A stretch of DNA of 64,000 bases from Stenopsyche tienmushanensis (GCA_008973525.1 WACJ01000438.1:62001-126000); one strand, 5' to 3'. Positions 11,325-22,344 are shown, numbered from the stretch's first letter. Made by a program: numbers and translations. The notes: generated by a model from the letters alone, not told the origin.

Positions 11325-11343
11325 TATATATATATATATATAA
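11325..11343. repeat. TA dinucleotide microsatellite
   Basis: An uninterrupted run of alternating T and A follows the TA target site of the preceding element. Confidence 0.9.
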
Positions 11344-12149
11344 TATAATAATGAGCCTTGATTTCTTGGTCATATTAATGACATGCATTTTAAAAAAAAT
11401 ATTTCTTTAACATATCCGGATATTTGTATGCAGTATAATTAAGTTTTTACTGCACACGTAAACGTTTCCAAAAAAGAAATGACACGGATATGTGATGGAA
11501 GCTAGTCGCTGCGATCTCTTGCATAAATATAATTCGTGACTTAAAGTTTCTCTGATATTCTAATAATACCAATCGTTGAATGCTACTGAAAGCATAATAC
11601 GGGGTGCGACAGGGAAACTTCCTTATTTAAAATGCCCCTCCTAAAGCGACAGTTATTCTGAAAAGGATAGAATTAAGCTCATTTAAAAGAGCGGAATCTA
11701 ACGTTTTTTTATCATGTAAATTTAGAAATCATTTATCAAATTATATAGTTTCCCTGAATTTCTTTGAAAATTGTATTAAAATTAATATTCATAATAAATA
11801 GAGCATGCGAAGCACCTTTATTATCAAAATATACTAACACAATCTACTTACAAAAAATATAATGTTATTGAAAATACTTATATATTTGACAATATTTTGA
11901 CAAATTTACTCGATACAGCTTATCGTTATTTCGATAAGAAATATATGTTTATACGTTCGTAAAGTGTTGTGTGAATACTAAATTATTTGCTTTTGAAAAT
12001 ACTTGACGCTCGAGTATCAAATATTATTTTAACATCAATTTTGCAAAAAATGATGCTATATTGAGATAAAGGACAAAAATACAAACCAAGCGAACAATGG
12101 ACCCCTAAATTCGGAAATATAAATTCAATTACTTCACGATTGAAAGCCA
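11344..12149. other. AT-rich stretch, nothing recognised
   Basis: No open frame of interest, no splice-flanked segment and no match to the repeats found elsewhere in the window. Confidence 0.4.
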
Positions 12150-12390
12150 GATTTTGAACCAGAACTGAACCGAAAAATTAATACCGGTTAAAAATATCGT
12201 TCATGTTATTTATCCAGTTAAACCAATATTTCAAATCATATTGTCATCTAGTGGTATACACTCTTAGCTGGGACTTCCAAACTTCCAATTATTCAGGTAG
12301 AATACTTGTTAAAGAAGGGCTTTGAATCGCAATCGAAATAATATAAATGCTTGGAATCGGAACGAAAACCGAAATAAAAAGATTAATTAA
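12150..12390. mobile_element. AACCG-end hAT-like element, decayed copy
   Basis: The left part contains TTTGAACCAGAACTGAACCG and the right part GGAATCGGAACGAAAACCG, the same paired edges seen at 28923-29793 and 50490-51766. Shared interior words such as GGACTTCCAAACTTCC/GGACTCCCTAACTTCC confirm the family. The extreme ends are too worn to define a target duplication. Confidence 0.6.
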
Positions 12391-12439
12391 ATTAAAAAGA
12401 ATTTAAGGAAATTGGTTCTGTTTTTTTGCATTTTCTAAA

Positions 12440-12860
12440 AATTTAGACCTTTAAAAAGAATGAAATATTTAAACGCGTTTTTCCCAAAATTACTTTTTTA
12501 AACACGGTTGACATGATATCACAAGTTTTAATTAGTTGACTTATTTCAAATTTGATACAAATCTTTTTTATATATAATTTTCTATTGTTCCTACCGGATT
12601 TATGTCAAAATTTTAATTGTAACTATTTTTAAAAATATTAAAGCTATGAAAAAATAACGCCAAAAATGATTATTTTTAAACAATCGCCATTTTGTATAGA
12701 TATATATATATTTCTATTTTTTTAAGGTATGAACTATAGTGACATCTTTATTCATTAAAATATTTAAATTTTTGAAAATTTTAGATGATTAGAAGGATTG
12801 AAATCGTGTCAACCAGGGCACGCCTTTTTTTACCCCTTACACTTTACGAGCCTATAGACT
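12440..12860 (+). repeat. repeat family Y, copy 1
   Basis: It shares a long block with 25680-26045 (+), 31766-32220 (+) and 61735-62165 (-). Shared words include TTTAAACGCGTTTTT, ACACGGTTGACATGATATC, CAAGTTTTAATT, TTTTCTATTGTTCCTACC and, at the far side, GACTAGAATATCCC. There is no coding sequence. Class unknown; it behaves like the interior of a non-autonomous transposon. Confidence 0.7.
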
Positions 12861-13057
12861 AGAATGTCTCTAGACTAGAATATCCCCTTAAATCTGATTT
12901 AATATCTAAGAAAATTGCAATATTTGGCAGTGTTTACTACATTTACAATCTAGAAGTATGTTTTCTTGCTACATATATATACAGAAATGAAGAAAAACAT
13001 GTGAAAGAAGAAGAGTAGCTTCCAAACCTGAATACTTAACAATATAGAATGTCCTAT

Positions 13058-13260
13058 AAATACGAGGGGGATTTAAATATAACCAGGTTTTATCTTATTT
13101 TTCTACATAGATTATTCTACAATCTTGATTCCGCAACGTGTCTTAAATCACTTCAAAATTTAACTTGATTTCACGCCTTCGTCTACGAGAAAATGAATAA
13201 TTACGCGTTGCGCAACAGAGGATGTTACTTCTCTGGTTTTTTTTAATAAAGGGAAATATG
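13058..13260 (+). repeat. partial copy of the CGAGGG-end family
   Basis: It begins TACGAGGGGGATTTAAATAT and shares interior strings with the complete element at 51787-52239, for example CTTGATTT(C/T)ACGCCTTCG and TTACGCGTTGC-CAACAGAGG. The right end is missing, so this is a truncated copy. Confidence 0.65.
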
Positions 13261-14597
13261 CGTATTATAACATGGAATTTGAATTTGTTGAAAATCGACA
13301 TCGATCCCCTCTATAAAATCTTATTTGACTCTATACACAAAACGAGTTTAAATACTGTCGACTTGTATTATTTGGAATGTTTCACTAAAAAAAACTGATG
13401 AATACAAATGAAATCACAATTATGTAAAATTACAAGAAATCATTCGAAATGTTCAATTATGATCAAGGTGAATAACAATACAGACGTTGTAAAAAGCGCC
13501 GTTTGTTCATGGATGACCTTAAATTTTATAATTCTTTAATTACTAAAGCGTGTTTTAAATTTCAAATTCGCATGCATATTGTGTGACTGCCGAAAAAAAG
13601 GTTTACGTTTTATTGAATATTAATTGGCGTATCAGAGTATAATTTTAACACTGAATGCTTACTAATAAGCACGTTGGGAGCAAACAAAAAGATAATGTGC
13701 TTCCGAATATCGATCCATTCCATAGGAAAATTTCGAAATAAGTTCAAGTATATTTAAGTACGTGCGTAAAATAATCGAAGACGTGATCCAAAGTAATAAG
13801 GGTGTTACAAGAACAACACTAAATTGGCTCCGAATTTAAAGATATTTTCAACGGCGAAATTAACCACCTTCAAGGTGATTAGATATACAATGCGACTGAT
13901 TGTTTTAAGACGTTGTTATTTTCCGTATTGAGTACTTTTTTGAATAGTAAATTATTGTTCATAGGTAATTTTTGAATACGCCAAAATAAACCATTAATTG
14001 TTCGATAATAGAAAAAAAAACTCTCCAATTTATCATCTAATCTTTAACCTTTAGTTAATTAAAAATGGCTTTATAAAATTATTACCGATGAAGATGCGTC
14101 TTGATTGATTTTGTATGCTTAAGTATTCACAGGAGAATTGTCAATGGTGTTCCTCGTAAATCAATTTTTTTTGAGTTTTTTTGTGAGATCACGTGTTTTA
14201 ATACATTTTGGTGTTATACGTTCGAAAGATGACCCAAGGAACTCTTTGTTTTTTGAATGACCCTTTTGTCCATAAGAAGGTCTGGTCTGATCAGAAAAAG
14301 TTTAAAAAAAGTTTGAGATCCTTGTGTTTCAAGATTTTTTTTAATTTAAGCATCTAGTGCCAACAAAATAGATTTGGCCAGACCTATATATTTTTTTATT
14401 TACCTGTGTAAAAAATCCTATTTGTGCATCATATGTTTGGAAAAACCTGCATTTTTCTTATGCCTGTACTACAAAAAATGTTTTCGAACCATGTCTGTAA
14501 AAACCAGATTATTATATTTCGTACGATAATTATTTTAATCGATTTAAATGCTACACGAATGTATGATTGTAGAAAGTAATGAGTTAAATTCTAAAAG
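13261..14597. other. AT-rich stretch, nothing recognised
   Basis: No gene, terminal repeat or transposase motif was found. Confidence 0.4.
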
Positions 14598-14976
14598 GGT
14601 AGTCCCAAAAGTACACAACCTAATGGCCTCATTTCAGCTACGCTCAACATCATTATTGGCAAATATTTTACAATCAAGACTTTTTTTCAAGTCAGAAAAA
14701 GGAAAATCATCCAATCTGGCGATTGTTTTTTCTTTCATTAATCGAAATAGATCAATGAAAATTATCCTATACGCATCACGAAAAACTCTTGCCATGATAT
14801 TGTTTGTGAATGAAAATGTCTTTGCCTTCTTTGGAGACGATTTTTACCTTTTATTATTGGATTATTTATTTGTCCATGCGGACATAATGCGGACATCCGT
14901 TCATGGACGTAAACTATGTTCTGTGCATGTATTAGTGTATGGCGTCCAATTGCGATGCGCTCTTTCGTCGTATCAA

Positions 14977-14995
14977 CGGTCCGAAAAGCGGACCG
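14977..14995. repeat. 19-bp palindrome CGGTCCGAAAAGCGGACCG, copy A
   Basis: A 7-bp perfect stem (CGGTCCG/CGGACCG) surrounds a 5-base centre. Five further copies lie in the window, each in the same longer flanking context, so it marks a transposon family. In the direction reading GGTATGG the flank encodes a short open frame with SGPKSGP at the palindrome (here NGPKSGP). Confidence 0.9.
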
Positions 14996-15138
14996 GTTAG
15001 ACAAACAAGCCTTGTGGCCACTTTTTCCTCTTTTAAGTCTTTTTGGGCGACATTTTCAGTAATAAATGCATACCCAGGACATTATTTGATTTGTACGATC
15101 ACGGAAGCCCCCTCCCTAGAGTATATATAGAGTGATTA

Positions 15139-15734
15139 GGGGTCCCAATAGAATATTTTTCACTATTAGTATATTCGAATATTTATAAAATGAATAAGAT
15201 ATAATTCGTATTTCAAACTAGAAACCATGCGAGAAACGGAATAGGGCACGTCTCTAGACAAAGAAATCCAGTGGTGTCAGATCTGGAGACCGTGTGAGCC
15301 ACGGAATAGGGCACGTCTCTAGACAAAGTAATCCAGTGGTGTCGGGAGACCGTGTGAGCTACTACGGAATAGGACTACCAAAACAATTAATTTACACAAC
15401 AGAGGTGCACACAATAAAAAATATTTTCTTAGCTCTGACCGTGGCAAACTGGTACCTCTTCAAGTTTAACGACGCATTGAGTGATTTGTGTAACATGTAG
15501 CAAATCGTTGGAAAGGGTATAAACTAGAAAACTAAGTTCAAAATAGTTAAAAATTTAGAAGGTGACATTTCTCATTCGTTTGCACATTTTATATGACTTT
15601 GGAAGCTCAGAAGTATTTTTTTTAAATACTAATTGCATAAAATAATGATTTATTTAAATCAAAAATTCATTTCAAAATACAAAAACAGTTATTTCGTTAC
15701 TCGAATAATTGATTTTACGAATATTTGGGACCCC
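15139..15734. mobile_element. 596-bp TIR element nested in a mariner-type element
   Basis: The left end is GGGGTCCCAATAGAATATT and the right end AATATTTGGGACCCC, with TA on each side (15137-15138 and 15735-15736). Its interior from about 15390 to 15690 is an inverted relative of family X at 44812-45436 and 49499-50090. Shared words include GGCAA-CTGGTACC, CATGTAGCA and TTGGAAGCTCA in complement. It also contains a tandem duplication. Confidence 0.75.
15221..15375 (+). repeat. 60-65 bp tandem repeat, about 2.4 units
   Basis: Units begin at 15221, 15286 and 15346. Each starts GA(G/A)ACC(G/A)TG(T/C)GAG and continues ACGGAATAGGGCACGTCTCT then AGACAAAG(T/A)AATCCAGTGG. The first unit has a 6-base insertion (AGATCT region) and the third is partial. 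The repeat lies wholly inside the nested element and is unusually GC-rich for it. Confidence 0.85.
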
Positions 15735-15744
15735 TAGAAGTAGT

Positions 15745-15880
15745 GGATACATGTTTCATCCATAGATATGAATCGACGCAAAAACCCGAGCAAAAGCGGC
15801 GGCACCCATCTTGCGCACAGCTTTCTCATGTTCAAATTTTCAGTCAGTATGCGATGTACAGCGCTTTTTGAAATTCAATT
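15745..15880 (-). pseudogene. mariner transposase fragment (MRKLCARWVP / MDET)
   Basis: The minus strand reads TENLNMRKLCARWVP and then, after a short divergent stretch, RRFISMDETCIHYF. These are adjacent conserved blocks of mariner transposases, the second containing the first catalytic Asp. Sequence further toward the C-terminus is interrupted by the insertion at 15734. It is a non-functional remnant. Confidence 0.8.
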
Positions 15881-16079
15881 CACAATTGCCTTGGTAACGT
15901 TTAAAATATAAAATATTTTACTGTTGTAAAATAAATAGCAGATTCCCCCAGAATGGAATCTACCTAGGCTTTAATATTGGTTTGATTGAGACTTTTCAAA
16001 TAAAATTATTGCATCACATAATAATGACCAATTTTACCATCTATACATCAGGTCGGGTACTTTTGGGACTGACCTCGTA

Positions 16080-17363
16080 CGTGCTTGCAAAATAAATTAT
16101 TTTTATAGATCCCAATCGAATGCCCATTTGACATGTTTGAGTTTTAACTGAAAGCAATAAAATAGTAAGCCTCAGATCGTAAAATTAAATATGATTATCA
16201 TCACGCCATGTATTAAGCGCTTAGCAGAAGTTATACAGTCGATTGAGCTATCGATTACTTATTTAGGTATTGAAGATTAGTATATGTACTACTTTATGTT
16301 CTTCAAACATCAAACAGAGGATGCATAGTAATACGTTGCACTGACGGAACGCTCCATGACGACGATTGATTATAAAATCTTTAAGTAAAATAATTATAAA
16401 TTTAAATCGTTTTTCACTAATTAACGAACTGTTCGTGAATCATACGGACGCCTTGAAAAATTTTTAAATAATTTTGTTTGATTAGAAGATGCTCATGGCG
16501 CAAAAAACTGTTTACGGAATCACTCGACATGCGCCTGAGAGAAGTGTACATATTGTTTAATCGATATAATATTCATTTTTTGAATCACTTCGAATTAGAT
16601 TGATAAGCGAAAAATGTTGACCTCAAACAAAGAAATAGACCAAGTCGTTATCAAATAAAGACTTTTTTATACACGGCAATGAATAAGCACATTTCAGCGC
16701 AGTTTATAAGATTTATATTCGAGCAACTTGTCGCCCAAACGCTCAATAATGTTTGGGCTCTTCAATAAAAGAAGTTTCAACAGGTATTAATATCGTAGCT
16801 GCATAAATATTTAAATTTTTTGATCAATTCTTTGATAAAAAATTAATTGAAAAACATGTAATGTTCGTGAAATTTGAGATCTTATTGATTTTTGGTCTAC
16901 AAAAAAGGTATATTTTGGACTGTAATCATCATTATTGGTGACATCTCATAGCGGACAAGCATTGGTATTTGGTGGCAGATATATTTGATCGAAAATCTGA
17001 TTCATTTCTGCATCTGTAAGCCCTGAAGGTTCACGTTGCAAGTGCCAATCTTGTCAATAATCTCATTTCCCTTGAAATTTCCAGATGATAAACAAAATAT
17101 TGTAGAGGAGCGTTTAAAAATCCCTGTCTGAATACGATGAGTATTACACATTTAAACTTGATTTAATCATTTGGATGCAAAACGGCGTTAAATTTTTTAA
17201 AGGCGAAAAATGCGACGCAGTGATACATAGACGTTAAACAACGAATAGTCTGGTCCGTTTTTCTTTCGGGTCATGATGTAGCCGGACGAATGATGAGGAT
17301 GAACGGGCGTCGAACAGAAAAACTCTCTTCTCTAGATAACTCTTTAATCAACGCGACAGAGGG
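16080..17363. other. AT-rich stretch; nothing firm
   Basis: No gene or repeat was recognised. From about 17250 the composition turns more GC-rich as repeat R begins. Confidence 0.4.
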
Positions 17364-17500
17364 AGAAAAAGAGATCTGGCCGCGGGAGGGACGTCTTTCC
17401 GCAGCCAAGGCTAACCGACGACTCCTCCCGATTCCCGCCTCCTTTTCGTCACCATAACCCGGCAGCGGTGCACGCGCAAGAAGCGATCGATCGGTATTGC
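17364..17500 (+). repeat. GC-rich repeat R, copy 1
   Basis: It matches 18148-18285 in direct orientation. Both read GAGATCTGGC-GCGGGA-GGACG, then CGCAG-AAGGCTA, CCGACGAC, CTCCCG, GCAACGGTGCAC/GCAGCGGTGCAC and AAGAAGCGATC. The two copies lie about 780 bp apart and flank a hAT fragment. It is of unknown type and could be a SINE-like or duplicated unique sequence. Confidence 0.7.
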
Positions 17501-17560
17501 AGGTGCAATATCCCCGAAGCGCCACAGAAGATGGCGCTGTTAAAATAGCACATTGCACCT
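17501..17560. other. nested imperfect hairpin
   Basis: The outer arms AGGTGCAAT (17501-17509) and ATTGCACCT (17552-17560) enclose the inner arms AGCGCCA (17518-17524) and TGGCGCT (17532-17538). It directly follows repeat R copy 1. A stronger but different hairpin follows copy 2. Confidence 0.7.
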
Positions 17561-17682
17561 AAAGAGAGACGGAAGATATCGCTGTTCATCTGGCGAATTA
17601 AATCTGCTCAGATTAATAGCGCTATTGCACGGGGATGGTAAATCGCCCACGCTACAGTTCGTTTTGCATTGTATGTATTCAC

Positions 17683-18060
17683 CAAGGCCGTAACTAGGGC
17701 GTGGCAAAGCAGGCGCCTGCCACGGGCGCAACTGGGCTTGGGGCGCAAAGCGCAGGATACCGACCCGATTGAGAGATTTGCACGTGGTTTTTATTTTACT
17801 TGACCGTTCTACTCTAAATGCATTAACGCGTTAATTGACATAGCAGTATTATGGAGTTATTTTCGGTATCTTGCACGGGGTCCCCCTGCGTCTTCGTTTG
17901 CAGATAATACTTGCTTATTGCGCCGGATTATCAAAATATAATACAAAAAAAATTGAAAAGGATCCTCTGTTTTAATAAAAAGTTTGAAAACGTACTTCTT
18001 ATTCCTATTACTCTGAAAATTGACTAGAGGTAGATAACGCCGCTGGACAGATAGTCGATG
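17683..18060 (-). mobile_element. CAGGGCCGTAA-end hAT fragment
   Basis: It begins CAAGGCCGTAACTAGGGCGT, the inverted form of the right end of the complete hAT at 50661-51584. It then follows that element base for base through the GCCACGGGCGCAACTGGGC, TTAACGCGTTAATTGACAT and GGATCCTCTGTTTTAATA words. The other end is missing and no target duplication was seen. Confidence 0.75.
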
Positions 18061-18147
18061 TCATTGATTCAAATCAATATGAAATAATAATTGGTTAGCG
18101 ATGCTTTACCTCTACTTTTACGGTGATCCAATTTTACATACGAGAGT

Positions 18148-18285
18148 GAGATCTGGCTGCGGGAAGGACGTTCTCCCGCAGTAAAGGCTATCCGACGACT
18201 TCTCCCGACTCCCGCTTCCTACGCGTCACCACCCAACCGGCAACGGTGCACAAACAAGAAGCGATCCTGTCTTTTTTACAGATGC
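18148..18285 (+). repeat. GC-rich repeat R, copy 2
   Basis: Direct copy of 17364-17500 with point differences, many at CpG sites (for example GGCCGCGGGAGG against GGCTGCGGGAAG). It is followed by a hairpin and an A-run (18318-18330). Confidence 0.7.
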
Positions 18286-18305
18286 AATTTTCGCATCTGT
18301 AAAAA
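18273..18305. other. 13-bp perfect hairpin
   Basis: TTTTTACAGATGC at 18273-18285 pairs with GCATCTGTAAAAA at 18293-18305 around a 7-base loop. It sits at the edge of repeat R copy 2. It resembles a MITE relic or snap-back repeat. It is not a bacterial terminator in this context. Confidence 0.8.
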
Positions 18306-19085
18306 GCGCTCGCAGCGCCAAAAAAAAAAAATTGTCGGGCAGGAGACATCCTATCTTTTTCCAAATATTATTTTAACACCTTTAAAAAGGAGTTGAGGCG
18401 ACATTTTGATGTTAGCCTTCTTCTCAATATTGTGCTGGTTTATTTGTATAATTTACAGATTTATATACATTGCAATAAATAAATAAGGGTTTGGACTTAA
18501 ATTTAGATAGATTGCGACGCGAAATTGTTGCCAGCGCGCCAAATTCGAATCGACGACCGACGTTTGTCCGTCGTTTCCATCGTTTTAATATTTTTATTTG
18601 AGCAAAGCACAAACGCCGAACGACCCCGGGTCATTTGCTTATCGACTCTCAGAAATAAACATGAATATATTTGCATGGCCGCAATCGTTGTGTTTTCGCC
18701 TTGCTTTGCATTATTTCATTACCTACGAGCACAACGAATTAATATTTCAAGCGAATTTCGCACATCTCTTTTATTCCTACAATTAGCACACCCGCCACGA
18801 AAACGTCCGATGCACACAAGTATTATATTGCTCCTTAATTGATAATGTATTTACAAATTTAACATCTGAAACAACGTCAGTGATGGATGATCTTTTGAAC
18901 GCTTGTAATTTTATATGTCAATCAAGATAATTTTTGAATAGAGATGCTCGTATACGCTACGTAATTCAAAATTGTTTGCATTGTATCGCTTTTTTTGCAT
19001 CACCGTAATGTAATATAATAATAAATACATTTAAACGTTTAAAAAACTGCTTTATAAATAAACGCGCATTCCTCCTATAACATAT
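18306..19085. other. unassigned sequence
   Basis: Overlapping open frames on both strands at 18424-18842 give peptides I do not recognise, with no convincing splice pair. The rest is AT-rich. Confidence 0.35.
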
Positions 19086-19345
19086 CAATCAATAAGTTCA
19101 TCGGAATACTTATTAGACAAAAAACTACATTCAGTCTCTTTCGAAAGACCCTTTTGATGGCTTTCTTGTAGAACGATTTGTCTTTGACCTCAAAGTAGGC
19201 GTCAATTTCGGCAAAAACTTTTTCTTTGGAGTCAGAACTCTTAACCTGGAGCATACGTTTTAGGTCTACAAACAAATAATAATCATTAGGGACTAAATCC
19301 GGAGAATATGGTGTATAGGGAAGCAATTCTTTCAAGCTCGTTTAT
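19086..19345 (-). pseudogene. mariner transposase C-terminus plus terminal repeat
   Basis: The minus strand reads LPYTPYSPDLVPNDYYLF, matching the conserved HPPYSPDLAPSDYHLF block of mariner, which precedes the last catalytic Asp. This continues through IDAYFEVKDKSFYKKAI, the usual C-terminal region. The reading stays open to near the end, where CAATCAATAAGTTCAT resembles the CACTCAATAAGT terminal repeat of the elements at 41591 and 43699. The N-terminal two-thirds are missing. Confidence 0.85.
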
Positions 19346-19619
19346 TCAAGCTCTAACGTCCACACACGTGCAGATATTTTTTGGTTTGATTTTTTTTTAT
19401 TAACTGTAGATTTGAGTAAACATTCTAGACAAGATAAGACCAATTTACTACAAGCGGTATGTATTTTTTGGGGTTGTAATAAATATTCTACACAATTTCA
19501 AAGGGACACATAGAGATCGTACCAAATCTTAGTCGGGATTTGTGGACCGAAAACGTCAATAATTCTCTTGCATATCTCAATGATTTTTTTGAATAATTAT
19601 ATTATAGGATATAGAAAGA

Positions 19620-20105
19620 CTATTCCTATGTCACTTGCGCAATCTTTAACAATAAGTGAATGAAGTTTTATTGCAATCTGACGAATAGTATGGTAGCGCA
19701 TTACATACGAACAAACAGATATTATTTTTTATATATTAGATTATTTTACTCAAACATTCCACTTTACATGAACTAAAACTGATTGACTCTGTCTGTTTTT
19801 ATAATATATAGTTGTCTAATCCATCTTTTCTTCGCTATCGTTATGCTCAGGTATGGCATGCAATCGCGAGGCGCTCATTCGTTATATCAGCGGTCCGAAA
19901 AGCGGACCGACTGACCATATAAACCTTATAGCCGGAGTGGCTAATAATCCATCTTATTTTAGGGCTTTTTGTGGCATTTTCTATGATCTATACGATCCTG
20001 GAAGCAATGTAGCGTTTAGAAACTTTATATCATAGTTACATACAACAGTAATCGCCATCTATACAGGTCTTAGGTCGGGTATTTTTGGGCTTTTCATATC
20101 CTAGT
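19620..20105 (+). mobile_element. palindrome-family mariner-type element, copy B
   Basis: The right end (20070-20105) reads TAGGTCGGGTATTTTTGGGC, matching the ends of copy A. It contains the palindrome at 19891-19909, a CAATCAGT/ACTGATTGACTCTGTC block shared with 39490 and 57800, and a left part (19640-19740) shared with 22690-22790. The left boundary is approximate. Confidence 0.65.
19891..19909. repeat. 19-bp palindrome, copy B
   Basis: CGGTCCGAAAAGCGGACCG, identical to copy A. It sits within an open frame starting MACNREALIRYISGPKSGP at 19853. Confidence 0.9.
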
Positions 20106-20210
20106 TACGGATGATGGTGATAAACAGGGGTCGGCAACCTACGGCTCGCGAACCACATGCGGCTCTTTGGACGTGAAGCTGCGGCTCTTTATCTCAGTTT
20201 TACTCCAAGC

Positions 20211-22079
20211 ATGGCATCTACTCAAAAAAGGAGAAGAACTGAAGAAGAGCATCGAGAATTCAATCGGGATTGGACGAAGTCGTTTGCTTTCATATTCAAC
20301 TCAGATGGCCTCCCATATTGTCTCATTTGCTACAAAAAACTTGCACACAATACGAAATCAAATTTAGAGAGAAACTTCACTACAAACCCGAAATCTTGAA
20401 AAAAAAACCAAAGATTTGCCAATATCCGCTAAAACAGTACAAGATAGAATAGCTAAAATGTCTTCAAATGTAACATATTTGCAGGTGGAAGACATTCAAC
20501 TGGCTTCTGCTTTATCACTTGCTATAAATGAGTATTGCGACATAAAAGACACAGCAAACGTGGCTCTTTTTGTCAGGTAAAAAGAAAAACTTCTAGGATT
20601 GCTACCGCTCTCGGGAGAAACTAGAAGGGAAGATATAGAGAATAACGTGCAAAAATGGCTCGAAGATAATAAGATCAATTTAAATAAAATCTTTTCGATA
20701 GCAACTGATGGAGCCAGAAGTATGACAGGAAATATAGGGACAATAACGATTCTTCAGAGCAAAATAAACCACGAAATACTTACGTTTCACTGCATAATAC
20801 ACCAAGAAGCGCTTTGTGCCCAAAAATTTCCGGCCAAAATAGTTCAGGTCATGACTTTGGTAATCTAGATTGTTAACAGCATCTTGTCAAAAGCACTCTA
20901 CCATCGTCAGTTTAAAGAATTCTAGAACGAAATGAATACTCAGTATTCCGACCTCCTTCTTCAGAATAAAGTGCGATGGCTTTCCAAAGGTAAGGTGTTG
21001 AAACGTTTTACTTTGTGCTTGGATGAAATAAACACATTCCTCAAAGAAAAATATATTAATCACCCTGAATTAGAGAACGACAAATGGTTGCAATTTTTTT
21101 TCTTTATAGTAGATATCACGGCGAAATTAAATGATCTGAATCTAAAACTGCAAGGAAAGGAAAACCCAACCTATGTTTTAATAGAAGAGTTGAGTTGTTT
21201 TGATGAAAAAATAATTATTTTTGCAGAAGATATTCAGAGCGGTTAATTACTTCATTTTCATTTTCTAAAGCAATATCGTACTAAAACCAGTGCGATTGTT
21301 GACATAAATTACTTCAGCACAGCTATAAAAAAAAATAAAGATGAATTTTCTGACAGATTTTAGCAATTCAAAACCAACAAAGCCATTCTAGCATTCATAG
21401 TAAGTCCTCTCAACACAAATAGTAACGAAATCTACATTGAGCCATTTGGAGTTGATACTGAATCTCTAGAAACGCAATTGATCAATTTAAAAAGTAAAGC
21501 TTTGTAGAGTGGAAAATTTACAGAGTTGAAAAGCAAGTTGGAAGAGTTGGAGGTCCAGAAATGTATGTACGTAACGCAATAAAAGTGGACAGCTTTAAAA
21601 GAAATGCCGCGAGTTGAGGAACTTATATTCGACGCATGGAATAGTCTTCCAGATTGCTACAGTGAGGTGAAGAATTTGGCATTTGGGGTCCTGACTATCT
21701 TCGGATCGACATATTTGCAAGAGTAAGGCCCGATTCACACCACGGTGCCGCTAACGGCTCGATCCCGCTCTCGGTCTCGGTCCGGTCAAACACTTTCACA
21801 CAAGAAACGGAATCGGAACGATCCGATAGTGTGAATACTCTGACTGTTTCCTGTGTAAGAACATTAGATCGGATCGGGATCGGAGCGAGATAGAACCGTC
21901 AACGGCACCACAGTGTGGATCGGGCCTAAGCGTTCTCTTGCATGAATATAATTAAAAGTAAAGTAAGAAGCCAACTAACAAATGAAAATTTAGAGTCGTG
22001 TTTGAAACTTAAAACAACAAGTTATGAGCCAAATTTATCCAAACTTTCTAAAACCATGCAAAACCATCGCTCCCATTAA
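20211..22079 (+). pseudogene. hAT transposase (BED finger, DDE and dimerisation parts), broken
   Basis: The frame from ATG at 20211 begins MASTQKRRRTEEEHREFNRD and enters a BED/GTF2IRD2-like finger (YCLICYKKLAHN). It stops at 20397. Recognisable transposase continues: LPLSGETRREDIE, then IATDGARSMTG with a catalytic-type Asp, then HCIIHQEALCAQKF, the hallmark of GTF2IRD2/ZBED-like hAT transposases, and VRWLSKG. Near the C-terminus FGSTYLQE is followed by a stop and, after the nested MITE, AFSCMNIIKSKVRSQLT, the dimerisation region. About ten in-frame stops occur but few frameshifts. It cannot encode an active enzyme. Confidence 0.9.
21727..21926. mobile_element. 200-bp PIF/Harbinger-like MITE nested in the hAT
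   Basis: Inverted ends GGCCCGATTCACACCACGGT and, on the right, the reverse complement of GGCCCGATCCACACTGTGGT continuing into GCCG. The flanks are TAA at 21724-21726 and 21927-21929. TAA/TTA duplication with GGCCC-type ends fits PIF/Harbinger. It is GC-rich with no coding capacity. It interrupts the hAT gene exactly at an in-frame TAA. Confidence 0.85.
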
Positions 22080-22286
22080 ATTTATTTGCTCAAATGTATG
22101 TTATTGTTTTATTTATTTCTAAGTACAAATTACATTGCTTAAAAAAATTCTACTTGAATAACCATGCAAAACCATCGCTTCCATTGAATTTGTGTGCTCA
22201 ATTGTTTGTTATTGAAGTACAAGTTAGTGTTGTAAGTAAATGTTTAATTATTTTGATTTTTTAACTTAATAGGTGTATAATAGGTG

Positions 22287-22344
22287 ATTATCTAATAATA
22301 CCATATATATATTATCTAATAATACTATATATATATTATCTAAT
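22287..22344 (+). repeat. 24-bp tandem repeat, 2.4 units
   Basis: The unit ATTATCTAATAATAC(C/T)ATATATAT starts at 22287 and 22311, with a partial third at 22335. It lies in the 3' non-coding part of the hAT element. Confidence 0.85.

Larger units (their letters stand above)
14598..16079 (-). mobile_element. mariner-type element with internal palindrome, 1.5 kb (copy A)
   Basis: The ends are inverted: GGTAGTCCCAAAAGTACACA on the left, and on the right the reverse complement of AGTCCCAAAAGTACCCGACC followed by CTCGTA. The same end occurs at 20070-20105, 24337-24366 and 57510-57535. On the minus strand the right half carries a mariner transposase piece (15745-15880). The left half carries the family's 19-bp palindrome. 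A second TIR element (15139-15734) is inserted in the middle. The order on the minus strand is end, transposase piece, insertion, palindrome, end. Confidence 0.7.

Noticed and set aside
14548..15000. 150-codon plus-strand open frame
   Set aside because: It runs antisense through the mariner-type element that starts at 14598 and crosses the element's terminal repeat. It matches no known domain.
18273..18305. Hairpin with T-run as a transcription terminator
   Set aside because: The context is eukaryotic repeat DNA. The stem itself contains the T and A runs, and there is no gene ending upstream.
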